NCBI GenBank assembly: GCA_016710325.1
Contig: JADJXK010000001.1
Coordinates: 248,001-312,000 of the forward strand
From: Candidatus Leptofilum proximum
GTDB taxonomy: Bacteria; Chloroflexota; Anaerolineae; Promineifilales; Promineifilaceae
Length of the DNA: 64,000 nucleotides
Reading direction: 5' to 3'
Part shown: one piece after another, positions 1 through 8,024 of the stretch
Numbering within the stretch: position 1 is the first letter of the stretch
Layout of the letters: every line of letters begins with the position of its first letter
The notes under the pieces: generated by a model
The model's database searches: none
What the model saw: the letters and a program-made list of their open reading frames with translations, nothing else
What the model was told of the DNA's origin: nothing
Made by a program: the position numbers and the translations under genes

Positions 1-728
1 ACCAGGGCCACGGCGATGAAGCCCATGCCGTTGGTCAGATTTTCCTGGAAGATGCCCAGCAGGGAGATGGAGAGTGAGGCGCCCGCAATGCCAGCCAGAA
101 TGCCGCCGAGGGTAACGGCCGTATACCTTACCTGGATCACGTTCACGCCCAGCGAATCGGCCGCCTCGGGATTTTGCCCTACCGAACGTACCTTCAGGCC
201 CCAGGTCGTTTTGTTGAGCACCCACCAGGCCAGCGGCACCAGGGCAAACGCGCCGTAGGTCATCAGGCTGTGGTGGAAGAAGATTTCCCCAATCATGGGA
301 ATATCGGCCAGGCAGAAACTGCCTACGCAGAAGCGCAGTTCTGAAAACCCTTGAATACCTTCAACCGTACCCAGCATCGTCTTAAAGAGCAGGCTGGATG
401 CGCCCAGGCCAAACATGTACAGGCCGATGCCGCTGATGCCCTGTTCGGCCTGGTAGGTGATGCTCACCACGCACAAAATGAGTCCCATCAGGCCGCCGAC
501 AAAGGCCGCGGCCAGCACTCCTAAAACCAGGCTGCCGGTCTTGAAAACCGCAAAAAAACCAAAAAAAGCGCCCATCAGCATGATGCCATCAACGCCCAGG
601 TTGAGGACGCCGGAGCGCTGGGAGAACATCTCGCCAATGGCGGCGTACAGGTACGGCGTAGCCAGGCGAATGCCGGAGTGCAGAATGCCCACGATGATGG
701 TTAGTGTGGTTAGATCGCCATTGTTCAT
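1..728 (-). CDS. BMP-type (nucleoside-like) ABC transporter permease, partial
   Basis: The reading frame begins with ATG at 728 on the minus strand and stays open to the window edge, giving about 242 residues without a stop. It is hydrophobic with several membrane segments. An early stretch reads SQRSGVLNLGVDGIMLMGAF, the mark of the BPD_transp_2 permease family (YufQ/NupQ type), and a later segment reads VRSVGQNPEAADSLGVN, the cytoplasmic loop typical of this family. Its start overlaps the stop of the upstream permease by 4 bp (ATGA), so the two are translationally coupled and probably form a heterodimer. Family members import nucleosides or related bases with a BMP-type lipoprotein and an ATPase, neither of which is in the window. 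The C-terminus is missing. Confidence 0.85.
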   Translation of the reverse strand, partial: MNNGDLTTLTIIVGILHSGIRLATPYLYAAIGEMFSQRSGVLNLGVDGIMLMGAFFGFFAVFKTGSLVLGVLAAAFVGGLMGLILCVVSITYQAEQGISGIGLYMFGLGASSLLFKTMLGTVEGIQGFSELRFCVGSFCLADIPMIGEIFFHHSLMTYGAFALVPLAWWVLNKTTWGLKVRSVGQNPEAADSLGVNVIQVRYTAVTLGGILAGIAGASLSISLLGIFQENLTNGMGFIAVAL

Positions 729-1966
729 GCCTGTAGCTCCATAGTGAGCTGTGGCTCATCATCTATTTCCGGGTTTTCCGGCTTGGAGGTACTATCCACG
801 CTCACGCGGCGATTGGCCCGCTTGCGCACGAAGTAGTCGGTGCTGACGACAAAGAGGACCACCAGCCCCAAAATGGCGGTGATGAGCACCTGGGGAACCT
901 GCATGGCGCGCTGCATTTTGTCGCCGCCCACCAGCAGGCCGCCAAACAGGATGGAGGAGGGGATGATGCCCAGCGGATGCAGCTTGCCAAACAGGGCGGC
1001 CACGATGCCGGAAAAGCCATAACCGGCGGAAACGGCCGTTGGCTCAAACATCCGGTGGTGCAGCCCCAAAATCTCCACGGCCCCCGCCAGCCCGGCAAAC
1101 ATGCCGCTGAGCGTCATAGAGAGCACCATCGTGCGCTCCACCATCATGCCCGCGTAGCGTGAGGCGTGCGGGTTCAAGCCCACGGAACGAATGCGGTAGC
1201 CGATGGTGGTGCGCCACAGCAGCACGTACACCACGATGGCGGCAATCATCGCCAGGAAAAACCCGGTATGCAGGCGGGATGGTTCCACGAGGACGCCGTA
1301 TAATTCGGCCGTGTAGCCAGATAATCCCAGCTCTTCGGCTGATTTTGATAACCCAAGCGATTGGGCCAGGTCAGTAAAGCGAGGCAAATCGTACAGTCGG
1401 GCCAGCCGGGCGGAGTGAGGAATATTCGTGCCTGCTGCCACCTCTGCGGGATCAATCATCGGGCCGCGCAGCAGGTAGAAACCAATCTGGATGGCAATCT
1501 GGTTCATCATGATGGTGCTGAGGATTTCATTCACCCCCAGCCTGGCTTTGAGGTACCCTGGAATGGCGCCCCAAACGGCTCCCATGAATGCCCCGGCAAT
1601 CATGCCGAACACAATTCCCCAAAAAGCAGGAAAGCTTTCCCCCATCTGCACCACCAAAAATGTGGTGAGCAGGGAACCCACAATGATTTGCCCTTCGGCC
1701 CCGATGTTAATAACCCCACCGCGAAAGGCGATGGCGATGCCCAGCCCCACCAGCATGAGGGGGATGGCTTTAACCAGCGTGTCTGAGAGCCCGTTTTTAT
1801 TGCCAAAAGCGCCGATAAACAATTCCCGATAGGCTTCAAGCGGGTTCACCCCTTGCAGCAGCAGCAGCACTGCGCCAATGAGAAACGCCGCCAGAACGGC
1901 CGCAAACGGCAGAAGCACATCGTACAGGCGCTGGAAAAAAACGCTGTCAAACCTGGTTTTTCGCAC
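725..1966 (-). CDS. BMP-type (nucleoside-like) ABC transporter permease
   Basis: A 413-residue inner-membrane permease of the BPD_transp_2 family (YufP/NupP type). The GTG start at 1966 is preceded by a strong GGAGGAGAG ribosome site. Membrane helices fill the protein. The segment GGVINIGAEGQIIVGSLL near residue 85 and a C-terminal loop with VGLNPHASRYAGM are typical of the family. The gene overlaps the next permease by 4 bp. An IS630 element ends only about 30 bp upstream of the start, so the operon promoter is probably interrupted, or the genes are now read from inside the element. The genes beyond the element on the same strand are catabolic, which suggests that the permeases once served that pathway. 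Substrate class is inferred from the family. Confidence 0.85.
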   Translation of the reverse strand: MRKTRFDSVFFQRLYDVLLPFAAVLAAFLIGAVLLLLQGVNPLEAYRELFIGAFGNKNGLSDTLVKAIPLMLVGLGIAIAFRGGVINIGAEGQIIVGSLLTTFLVVQMGESFPAFWGIVFGMIAGAFMGAVWGAIPGYLKARLGVNEILSTIMMNQIAIQIGFYLLRGPMIDPAEVAAGTNIPHSARLARLYDLPRFTDLAQSLGLSKSAEELGLSGYTAELYGVLVEPSRLHTGFFLAMIAAIVVYVLLWRTTIGYRIRSVGLNPHASRYAGMMVERTMVLSMTLSGMFAGLAGAVEILGLHHRMFEPTAVSAGYGFSGIVAALFGKLHPLGIIPSSILFGGLLVGGDKMQRAMQVPQVLITAILGLVVLFVVSTDYFVRKRANRRVSVDSTSKPENPEIDDEPQLTMELQA

Positions 1967-1995
1967 GCTCTCTCCTCCTGGAGACTATAGCGAAT

Positions 1996-2021
1996 CTTAA
2001 GTAGTCAGCAAAAAGTTTTCG
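1996..2021 (+). repeat. IS630 left terminal inverted repeat
   Basis: The 26-bp arm starts CTTAAGTA and ends AAGTTTTCG. It matches the complement of the right arm at 20 of 26 positions. The transposase stop codon (2005-2007) lies inside it. Confidence 0.75.
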
Positions 2022-2511
2022 TAAATAAAAACCTTTCAGCATGAGACAAATCGTTCTGAATGGTAAGCACCTTATCAACTGAATGAATCATTTCGGCAAT
2101 CGTTTCGAACAAGTGGTTGGCACAGGCTTTGTCTTTCAGGTGCCGCCAAAACCGCTCAATCGGATTGAGGTCTGAACAGTAAGGCGGCAACCAGAAAACC
2201 GTTGCCTGATTTTCATAAAAGGCCAGCAGGGCCTCAGAGACATAGCTGTGATGGTAGGAAGCATTGTCCAAAACAATCACAACGGGGCGATCTGATGGAG
2301 CCGAAGCCATCAATAGTTGAATGAAGAGACAGAAGGATTGTGTGTTTTTCTTCTCGGCGGGCATGGTAATGACTGCATCAGTGCGCCAATTGTAAGCACC
2401 AAATAGGTGATGCCACTTGGCCGGGCCAGGGGCAGGTACCCGTTTCTGTCGCCCCCGCTTCATCCAACATTTGACCAGCTTACACAGCAGTCTCAGGGTC
2501 GTTTCGTCCAC
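2005..2511 (-). CDS. IS630 transposase, downstream frame (catalytic DDE part)
   Basis: This frame supplies the catalytic half of the transposase. After the frameshift it reads ELFFVDETTL (first catalytic Asp), then VIVLDNASYHHS (second Asp) and LPPYCSDLNPIERFWRHLKD (third acid), the DDE pattern of IS630. The ATG that opens the longest reading frame (2511) lies just after the first catalytic Asp context and is not a natural start. The real protein is most likely made by -1 slippage from the upstream frame, giving about 352 residues, the normal size for the family. The frame is intact down to its stop inside the left inverted repeat. Confidence 0.85.
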   Translation of the reverse strand: MDETTLRLLCKLVKCWMKRGRQKRVPAPGPAKWHHLFGAYNWRTDAVITMPAEKKNTQSFCLFIQLLMASAPSDRPVVIVLDNASYHHSYVSEALLAFYENQATVFWLPPYCSDLNPIERFWRHLKDKACANHLFETIAEMIHSVDKVLTIQNDLSHAERFLFTKTFC

Positions 2512-3062
2512 AAAGAATAGTTCGATTTCGGCTCGTTCAGCTTTTTTTTAAGCATTTCCAGCGTGGCTTCAGCTCTGGCTTTGACCACTTTGTCCTGGAG
2601 TGGGTCCAATGTATGCTTCGGTCGTCGATAAACATACTCTTCTTCGGCCAAGATATTGAGGAAGGTGCGCTCGGTAACCCGCACGCCAGTTTCCTTTTCT
2701 AAATGGGCTATTAGCCGTTTGCTATCCCAAACTGTGAAGGCATACCCTAAATCGTGCGGGTCTTGTTCGATGACTTGGGCCAGTCGTTGCCGGTACTGCG
2801 CGTCAGCCGCTTGGGGACGACCAGAGCGGGGCCTGTCGGCTAACCCTTCTAGCCCTTCCGCTCGCCACCGCTGATGCCAATAGTAGACTTTACTCGGCTG
2901 TATCGACAGGAGTTCAGCGATTTCCTGCGGCTTTTGCCCTAAATGCAGCATCCGAATAATGGTTGCCCGTTGGCGAACGCGGAGGTCATCATGGTTTTTG
3001 ATGGCTTGTTCGATTATCGCGAGTGATTCAGTTGTTAAAGTGTAGTCAATTTTTTTAGGCAT
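2493..3062 (-). CDS. IS630 transposase, upstream frame (helix-turn-helix part)
   Basis: This 189-residue frame begins at ATG 3062, just after an AGAGAG ribosome site. It holds the DNA-binding half of the transposase: a homeodomain-like helix-turn-helix region with LGQKPQEIAELLSIQPSKVY, then the second helical domain with GLADRPRSGRP, a linker typical of IS630. It ends shortly after LKKKLNEPKSNYS without reaching a catalytic Asp, so it would be inactive for transposition alone. An AAAAAAAAG run near codon 173 allows a -1 shift into the catalytic frame. A longer start at 3080 is possible but lacks a ribosome site. Confidence 0.85.
   Translation of the reverse strand: MPKKIDYTLTTESLAIIEQAIKNHDDLRVRQRATIIRMLHLGQKPQEIAELLSIQPSKVYYWHQRWRAEGLEGLADRPRSGRPQAADAQYRQRLAQVIEQDPHDLGYAFTVWDSKRLIAHLEKETGVRVTERTFLNILAEEEYVYRRPKHTLDPLQDKVVKARAEATLEMLKKKLNEPKSNYSLWTKRP
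2541..2547 (-). other. Probable -1 ribosomal frameshift site (A AAA AAG)
   Basis: On the minus strand the upstream frame reads CTT AAA AAA AAG CTG. The heptamer A-AAA-AAG is in the correct phase for tandem -1 slippage. One backward step gives AAA GCT GAA and joins the helix-turn-helix half to the DDE half just before the first catalytic Asp. A sequencing or mutational indel in the A8 run is the alternative. Confidence 0.7.
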
Positions 3063-3091
3063 CTCTCTATGATGCCACAATTATTAAATTC

Positions 3092-3117
3092 CGAAAACTT
3101 GTTTCGGTTTACTTAAA
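3092..3117 (-). repeat. IS630 right terminal inverted repeat
   Basis: The 26-bp arm, read on the minus strand, starts TTTAAGTA and ends CAAGTTTTCG. It pairs with 1996-2021 at 20 of 26 positions. The transposase start lies 30 bp inside it. Confidence 0.75.
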
Positions 3118-3155
3118 CATTAACGAATAAAGACTTTGGAGAAAAAATTCGTTGT

Positions 3156-4640
3156 TTACTCTAATTCGTTGTAGTCATTGAGCAGTCCGGTTCTTTCATT
3201 GAATTGATCGATGAGTTTGTCGATTTCATCCGCTTTGCCGGGGATGTTTTCCCAATAATCGTCGTCGTACCACTGCGCCTGGATTTCGTCGAAGGTTTTG
3301 CCCTGCTGCTCGACCCAGGTGTAATACTTGAGGTTGTGGATGCGTTTACGGCCGTAATACCCCAACTCTTCCACATAATCAATCGACTGGCCCAGCAGGT
3401 ACCGCTGGAAAGCGCCCGCCGCTTCCAATGCCGTAAACGGGCCTTCACTTTCGCGCAGCTCGGCCACGCGGCTGTGGTACATCTCCATCGAGTCCGTCGC
3501 CACGGTCATCACCACGTCCTGCCCGGTCAGCTCGTAGTACTTAGCAAACTTGATGGCCGACAGCATGTTGGCAATGCCAGAGATGCCCAGCAGCGGCAGC
3601 TGCTCGACCAGATCGGCCGAAATCCCTTGTTCCACCAGGTACTCCTGGCCGGATGGTTCGTTGAACAGCCGCGTCAGCACCATGCTGGCCGCATCGTCGA
3701 TGGCCATCACCATGTCGGTGTTTTTCACGTTGTGAATCCAGGGCACGTGTTTGTCGCCAATGCCCTCGATGCGGTGCGCGCCAAAGCCGTTGTTGAGCAG
3801 GGTGGGGCACTGCAGTGCCTCACTGGCGGCAATCTTGCTCTGCGGGTACAGCTTCTTCAGGTAGTCGCCTGCCGCAATGGTTCCGGCCGACCCTGTGGTA
3901 ACCACAAAACCGCGATACCGGTCCATTGGCCCCATAAGTTGTTTGAGCACTTCTTCCACGGCCGGGCCGGTCACTTCGTGGTGCCACAGGTAATTTCCCA
4001 GCTGGTCAAACTGGTTGAAAATCACCAGGTCTTCGCCCGAGTTGCGCAGTTCCCAGCACTTGTCAAAGATTTCCTTGACGTTGCTTTCAGAACCGGGTGT
4101 TTTGATCGTTTCGCCAGCCACCTGGGCCAGCCAGTCAAACCGCTCCTGGCTCATGCCTTCGGGCAAAATGGCGATGGATTCGCAGGCCAGCAGGTTGGAA
4201 TCGTAGGCGCCGCCGCGGCAGTAGTTGCCGGTGGAGGGCCAGACGGCTTTTTGCGTGGTGGGGTCAAACTGCCCGGTCACCAGCGTGGGCACCAGGCAGC
4301 CAAAGGCAGCACCCACTTTGTGCGCCCCCGTCGGGAACCATTTGCCAATGATCAGCACAATCCGCGCCGCAACGCCCGTTAGTTCCGACGGCAGTTCCAG
4401 GTAGTTGACGCCGCCAAAGCCGCCGCCATGCGCCAGCGGCTCATTGTGCCAGGTGATGCGGAACAGGTTCAGGGGGTTTAGGTCCCAAAGCCCTACATTG
4501 TGTAAACGGCGTCGAACTGGATCAGGAATGAGTTGGGGATTCCGCATCTGGCGGAAGGTGGGGATGATAATATTGCGTTCTTTGGCGCGCTCAATCGTGC
4601 GGGCCAGCGCCTCTGCATTGTGGGTTTGTAAATCTATCAT
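3156..4640 (-). CDS. Fold-type II PLP-dependent enzyme (TrpB/cysteine synthase-like)
   Basis: A 494-residue soluble enzyme. The segment FPTGAHKVGAAFG (about residue 103) holds the Lys expected to bind pyridoxal phosphate and resembles the TGAHK motif of TrpB. Further on, TTGSAGTIAAGDYLKK looks like a cofactor-phosphate or substrate loop. Fold-type II enzymes catalyse eliminations or replacements on amino acids. The genes just upstream are a carbamoyltransferase and a YgeY-like hydrolase; in ygeW-ygeX-ygeY clusters this place is taken by the PLP enzyme diaminopropionate ammonia-lyase. A similar lyase role is inferred, although the protein is about 100 residues longer than YgeX. No good ribosome site is seen before the ATG at 4640. 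The IS630 element begins right after its stop. Confidence 0.75.
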   Translation of the reverse strand: MIDLQTHNAEALARTIERAKERNIIIPTFRQMRNPQLIPDPVRRRLHNVGLWDLNPLNLFRITWHNEPLAHGGGFGGVNYLELPSELTGVAARIVLIIGKWFPTGAHKVGAAFGCLVPTLVTGQFDPTTQKAVWPSTGNYCRGGAYDSNLLACESIAILPEGMSQERFDWLAQVAGETIKTPGSESNVKEIFDKCWELRNSGEDLVIFNQFDQLGNYLWHHEVTGPAVEEVLKQLMGPMDRYRGFVVTTGSAGTIAAGDYLKKLYPQSKIAASEALQCPTLLNNGFGAHRIEGIGDKHVPWIHNVKNTDMVMAIDDAASMVLTRLFNEPSGQEYLVEQGISADLVEQLPLLGISGIANMLSAIKFAKYYELTGQDVVMTVATDSMEMYHSRVAELRESEGPFTALEAAGAFQRYLLGQSIDYVEELGYYGRKRIHNLKYYTWVEQQGKTFDEIQAQWYDDDYWENIPGKADEIDKLIDQFNERTGLLNDYNELE

Positions 4641-4642
4641 TT

Positions 4643-4721
4643 TGGGTAATTGAGTAATTGAGTAATTGAGTAACTGAGTAATTGGTTTATTGGCCCAATT
4701 ACCTAATTACCCAATTCCTTA
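4643..4721. repeat. Intergenic hairpin with tandem-word arms (GAGTAATT type)
   Basis: The whole gap between the PLP gene and the carbamoyltransferase gene is one imperfect hairpin. The left arm repeats TGAGTAAT four times (one copy TGAGTAAC). The right arm repeats words such as CCAATTACCTAATTA. TTATTGG lies near the centre. It belongs to the same design class as the hairpins near 8714, 39526 and 61380. Confidence 0.7.
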
Positions 4722-4722
4722 A

Positions 4723-5697
4723 TTACATAGTTAACGCCATGACGGCTTTTTGCACGTGCAGGCGGTTTTCGGCTTCGTCGTAGACCACGCTTTGCGGGCC
4801 GTCGATCACGCCATCGGTGACTTCGATGTTGCGGTCGGCGGGCAGGCAGTGCATGTAGATGGCATCGTCTTTGGCCATGGCCATGCGCCGCTCGTCGGTG
4901 ATCCAGTCGGTGTACTGCTTGCCGATGCGGGCAGATTCTTCGTGATCGGTGGTAGTAAGCATGGCGCCCCAGCTCTTGGCATAGATGACGTCGGCATCTT
5001 TGAAGCCAGCGTTGAAGTCATCCAGGATTTCAAAGGAGCCTTTGTGGCGGCGCGCGTTTTCTCTGGCCTGTTCCACAATGTCAGGCATGAGCTTGAATTC
5101 CGGTGGGTGAGTGAGGCGCACGTTCATGCCGTAGCGGGTCATGAGGAGGATAAGGCTTTGCGGCACGCTGATGGGCTTCTGGTAGCTGCTGGCGTAGGCG
5201 TAGCTCACGTTGATGGTCAGGCCGCGCGGATCGCCTTTCTTCTCGATGATGGTGAGCAGGTCGGCCAGGATTTGGAAGGGGTGGTAGACGTCGCACTGCA
5301 TGTTGAGGACGGGCACACGTGAGGCGGCGGCCACTTCACGGATGTACTGGTTGCCGAAGTCCCAGTCACATTGGCGAATGGCGATACCGTCGAAGTAACG
5401 GCCGTAAATCTCCCCAATCTCCTTCGCCGTATCCCCGTGACTAATCTGCGTTGTGGTGCTGTCGATAAACGCCCCATGGCCGCCCAGCTGGGCAATGCCC
5501 GCCTCAAAACTGGACCGGGTACGGGTGCTGGAGAAGAAAAAGAGCATGGCCAAAACCTTGTCCCGCAGGTAGGCGTGTTGCTGGCCCAGGGCGCGTTTCC
5601 GCTTCAGGTCCATGGCCACGTCCAGGACGGTATCGATCTCTTCTTTCGTCCAATCCTGGGTGGTAATCATATCTTTGCCGCGTAAATTTGTTTGCAT
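4723..5697 (-). CDS. YgeW/ornithine carbamoyltransferase-family protein
   Basis: A 324-residue transcarbamylase. FFSSTRTRSSFEAG (about residue 54) is the carbamoyl-phosphate site, YHPFQILADL supplies the HPxQ motif and YMHCLPADR the HCLP motif. The start at 5697 follows a clean GGAGG site. The set places it in the OTC/AOTC/YgeW group; the HCLPAD ending and the YgeY neighbour favour YgeW. YgeW of E. coli is longer (about 396 residues), so subgroup is not certain. In the YgeW route the enzyme works toward carbamoyl phosphate formation from a ureido compound, yielding ATP. Here it is co-transcribed with the hydrolase upstream and the PLP enzyme downstream. Confidence 0.82.
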   Translation of the reverse strand: MQTNLRGKDMITTQDWTKEEIDTVLDVAMDLKRKRALGQQHAYLRDKVLAMLFFFSSTRTRSSFEAGIAQLGGHGAFIDSTTTQISHGDTAKEIGEIYGRYFDGIAIRQCDWDFGNQYIREVAAASRVPVLNMQCDVYHPFQILADLLTIIEKKGDPRGLTINVSYAYASSYQKPISVPQSLILLMTRYGMNVRLTHPPEFKLMPDIVEQARENARRHKGSFEILDDFNAGFKDADVIYAKSWGAMLTTTDHEESARIGKQYTDWITDERRMAMAKDDAIYMHCLPADRNIEVTDGVIDGPQSVVYDEAENRLHVQKAVMALTM

Positions 5698-5793
5698 GTA
5701 TTAATCCTCCAAAATGTTGGGCGTAGAGTTCAGAGAGAGCGTGTAGATACGAGCTTAACCCTCCGTAAACTCTGTGTTCTTTGTGGCTTTTTC

Positions 5794-7005
5794 TTAAAGT
5801 TTGTTTTTGAGCATAGCGGGTAGCAGTGCGTAAAACTTCGTTGCCTCAACCACATCTTTCAGCGGTACGTGCTCGTTTACCGCATGGGCGTAGATTTCGT
5901 TGCCAGGGCCAAAGCCGATGCTGGGGATGCCCAGCTTGCCGGTCCAGTAGTTGCCGTTGGTGGAAAAGTCCCACTTACCCTGGCCAAACGGTTCGTCACT
6001 GTTCCACAAGGCTTTCATCGTCTCCACCCCGGCCTGTACAAAGGGATGGTCTTCCTCCAGCGCCCAGGCGGGGAAATATTGTTCGTATTCATACACGGCG
6101 CCGGTGTGGCTGGGTTCGGTGTAGATTAGCTTGCGGATTTCAAAATCTTTTTTGTGTGGTTCGGGGACAAGTGCTTCGAGGGCGCTGCGCCAATATTCTT
6201 TGGTTTCGCCAAAGGTAACGCGGCGGTCGATGAAGATGGTGCATTCGTCGGGCACAGCATTGGTGCTGGGGCTGACGCTGGAAATGCGGGTGACGGTCAC
6301 GCGGCCCTGGCCCAGAAATTCATGCGGCTCAAAATCTTTTTCCATTTCAGAAATGGCCTGGATGACGGGCAGCATTTTGTAGACGGCGTTATCGCCCATG
6401 TAGTTGCTGGCAGCATGGGCGCTTTTGCCTTTTGCGGTGATCTCCATCTCGATGCGACCCTTGTGGCCCCGGTAGACCTTCATGTTGGTTGGCTCACCAA
6501 TCACCACAAAGTCAGGGTGCACCCCTTCCCAATCGTGGAATGCGGCGCAGCCCACGCCATCACACCACTCTTCGATGTTGCCCAGGACATAGCAGGTGAA
6601 GCCTTCCAGCAGGCCGAGGTCGCGGGCCATGGCCAGGCCGTAAACCATGCCAGGGGTGCTGTTTTTCTCATCCAGTGCACCACGAGCGTAGAGCATACCG
6701 TTTTCCACCTTGCCCTCGAAGGGATCCCATTCCCATTGGGAAGGATCGCCAATGCCGACAGTGTCGATGTGGGTATCGTAAAGGAGGATTTTGGCACCGC
6801 TGCCAATTTTGCCGACGATGGAGCCGTATTTGTCTACGTATACTTCATCATAGTTCAGTTTACGCATCTCCTCGCCGACACGTTTGCCGACTTCTTCGAT
6901 GTCGCTGTCCATGCTGGGGATGGCAACAATTTCGCGGAAGAAGCGCAAAATAGACTCTTCCGCGGCGGTGACGCGTTGGTTGAGCTGCTGGATGGTTTCA
7001 TTCAT
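5794..7005 (-). CDS. ygeY: YgeY-like M20 family metallohydrolase
   Basis: A 403-residue amidohydrolase of the M20/ArgE/DapE group, closest to the YgeY selenium-metabolism-linked hydrolases. YDTHIDTVG carries the first metal His and Asp, ARGALDEKNS the bridging Asp, and GNIEEWCDGVG the catalytic and metal Glu residues. The dimerisation domain follows (GHKGRIEMEITAKGKSAHA), and the C-terminal metal His is in EIYAHAVNEHVP. The ATG at 7005 follows GAGGG and matches the family N-terminus; an upstream in-frame extension to 7155 is AT-rich and unlikely. It is the first gene of the operon and faces a GntR regulator. YgeY is thought to open or hydrolyse ureido intermediates in purine breakdown; that role is inferred here. 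Confidence 0.85.
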   Translation of the reverse strand: MNETIQQLNQRVTAAEESILRFFREIVAIPSMDSDIEEVGKRVGEEMRKLNYDEVYVDKYGSIVGKIGSGAKILLYDTHIDTVGIGDPSQWEWDPFEGKVENGMLYARGALDEKNSTPGMVYGLAMARDLGLLEGFTCYVLGNIEEWCDGVGCAAFHDWEGVHPDFVVIGEPTNMKVYRGHKGRIEMEITAKGKSAHAASNYMGDNAVYKMLPVIQAISEMEKDFEPHEFLGQGRVTVTRISSVSPSTNAVPDECTIFIDRRVTFGETKEYWRSALEALVPEPHKKDFEIRKLIYTEPSHTGAVYEYEQYFPAWALEEDHPFVQAGVETMKALWNSDEPFGQGKWDFSTNGNYWTGKLGIPSIGFGPGNEIYAHAVNEHVPLKDVVEATKFYALLPAMLKNKL

Positions 7006-7121
7006 TGTGTGCCCTCTTTGACTCTTAAGTGTGGTTTTGGCATGTGTCAGCGGCTTACAGCGCTGGCCTTTTTTGTCATGATGATGCGGTATTGTACTGG
7101 AAAAAATATTTGTTAGAATGG

Positions 7122-7257
7122 TCTGACAAATTTTCTGCGTTTTACCACATTCCACTGGTCATGACAAGCATTTATGGGGGAATCTGGTAAACTTAGTCGC
7201 GTAATCATATCCTGCAAAGGTCTGACAATTGTCACGTTCCAGGGCGACGATTGTCAC
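7122..7257. promoter_or_regulatory. Candidate GntR operators between ygeY-like gene and regulator
   Basis: Three related sites lie between the divergent genes: TCTGACAAATTT at 7121-7133, the perfect 12-bp palindrome TGACAATTGTCA at 7223-7234, and the half-site ATTGTCAC at 7250-7257. The last two fall within 50 bp of the regulator start, suggesting autoregulation, and the first lies about 115 bp upstream of the ygeY-like start. Confidence 0.6.
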
Positions 7258-7270
7258 AAGTTTTTGAGCA

Positions 7271-8005
7271 ATGATACAGTCAAGCCAAACAAAACCCAAC
7301 ATTGAGCAAGTAGAGACCACGCTGCGTCAGCGCATCCAGCAAAAAGTGTACCGACCGGGCGTGCAAATGCCAACGGAGCTGGCACTTACGGCCGAATTTG
7401 GCGTGAGTCGGGCTACCATTCGTACGGTGCTCACCCGGCTGGCCAACGAAGGGCTGATCTTCCGGCGGCAGGGCGCCGGGACTTACGTGAATCAGCGGGT
7501 GGGGGAGGTTAACACTTTGCGTGGGCTGCTGGATTACGGCCGTCTCATTGCTGAAGCTGGCTACCGGTCAACAATCCAGTCTATCTCTATGATGACCCGC
7601 GAGGCCAGCGCCGAAGAAGCAGAGGTGCTAAATATCACAACGGGGGAACCGGTGGTGGTGCTGGTGCGGCTGTTCCTGGCGGACGAACGGCCGTTTATTC
7701 TGGCCACCAATATCATCCCGCAGAAACTATTTAAAGCAAACAATGATTTTTACGACGGCCGTTTGCCTCTGCATGTCTTCCTGCGCCAATACTGCCACCA
7801 AACCATCGCCTATGCTATCTACGAAATCTGCCCCAGGCTGGCCGACGATGACAAGACCATTCAGCTGCTAGACTGCCAGCCGGGCCGTCTGCTGCTGCAG
7901 TTTGCCACCACGTTTTACAATCAGGAAAATCGGCCGTTGGTCTGGGGCCACAGCACCTACGACGACTCCGTTGTTAAGCTGCGCTTCATGCAAAGCTGGG
8001 TCTAA
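7271..8005 (+). CDS. GntR-family transcriptional regulator (HutC/UTRA type)
   Basis: A 244-residue regulator. An N-terminal winged helix-turn-helix (about residues 13-75) contains PTELALTAEFGVSRATIRTV and RRQGAGTYV, typical of GntR proteins. The C-terminal half is a UTRA ligand domain with GEPVVVLVRLFLADERPF and a last strand near LLLQFATTFYNQENRPLVWG. It is divergent from the ygeY-carbamoyltransferase-PLP operon and sits next to candidate operators, so it probably represses that operon until a pathway intermediate binds. The ligand is unknown. The start at 7271 has only a weak ribosome site. Confidence 0.87.
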   Translation: MIQSSQTKPNIEQVETTLRQRIQQKVYRPGVQMPTELALTAEFGVSRATIRTVLTRLANEGLIFRRQGAGTYVNQRVGEVNTLRGLLDYGRLIAEAGYRSTIQSISMMTREASAEEAEVLNITTGEPVVVLVRLFLADERPFILATNIIPQKLFKANNDFYDGRLPLHVFLRQYCHQTIAYAIYEICPRLADDDKTIQLLDCQPGRLLLQFATTFYNQENRPLVWGHSTYDDSVVKLRFMQSWV

Positions 8006-8024
8006 ATGGAATTCGCATAGGCCG

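Larger units (their letters stand above)
1996..3117 (-). mobile_element. IS630-family insertion sequence (about 1.12 kb)
   Basis: The element carries imperfect 26-bp terminal inverted repeats (1996-2021 and 3092-3117, 20 of 26 matching) around a two-frame transposase. Both ends read TTAAGTA close to the tip, consistent with insertion at TA as is usual for IS630/Tc1-mariner elements, but the exact ends and the TA duplication cannot be fixed from one copy. It lies on the same strand as its neighbours, between a PLP-enzyme gene (stop 39 bp away) and the permease gene (start 30 bp away). No ACGGCCGT palindrome occurs inside it, weakly supporting recent arrival. Confidence 0.85.

Noticed and set aside
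3204..4382. 392-codon plus-strand frame over the PLP-enzyme gene
   Set aside because: Shadow of the minus-strand gene, which has clear PLP motifs.
4643..4721. CRISPR-like array of short tandem words
   Set aside because: Repeat units are only about 8 bp with no spacers and no cas genes; it is a hairpin with tandem-word arms.
6154..7116. 320-codon plus-strand frame over the ygeY-like gene
   Set aside because: Shadow frame; composition is His/Val-rich without domain signals.
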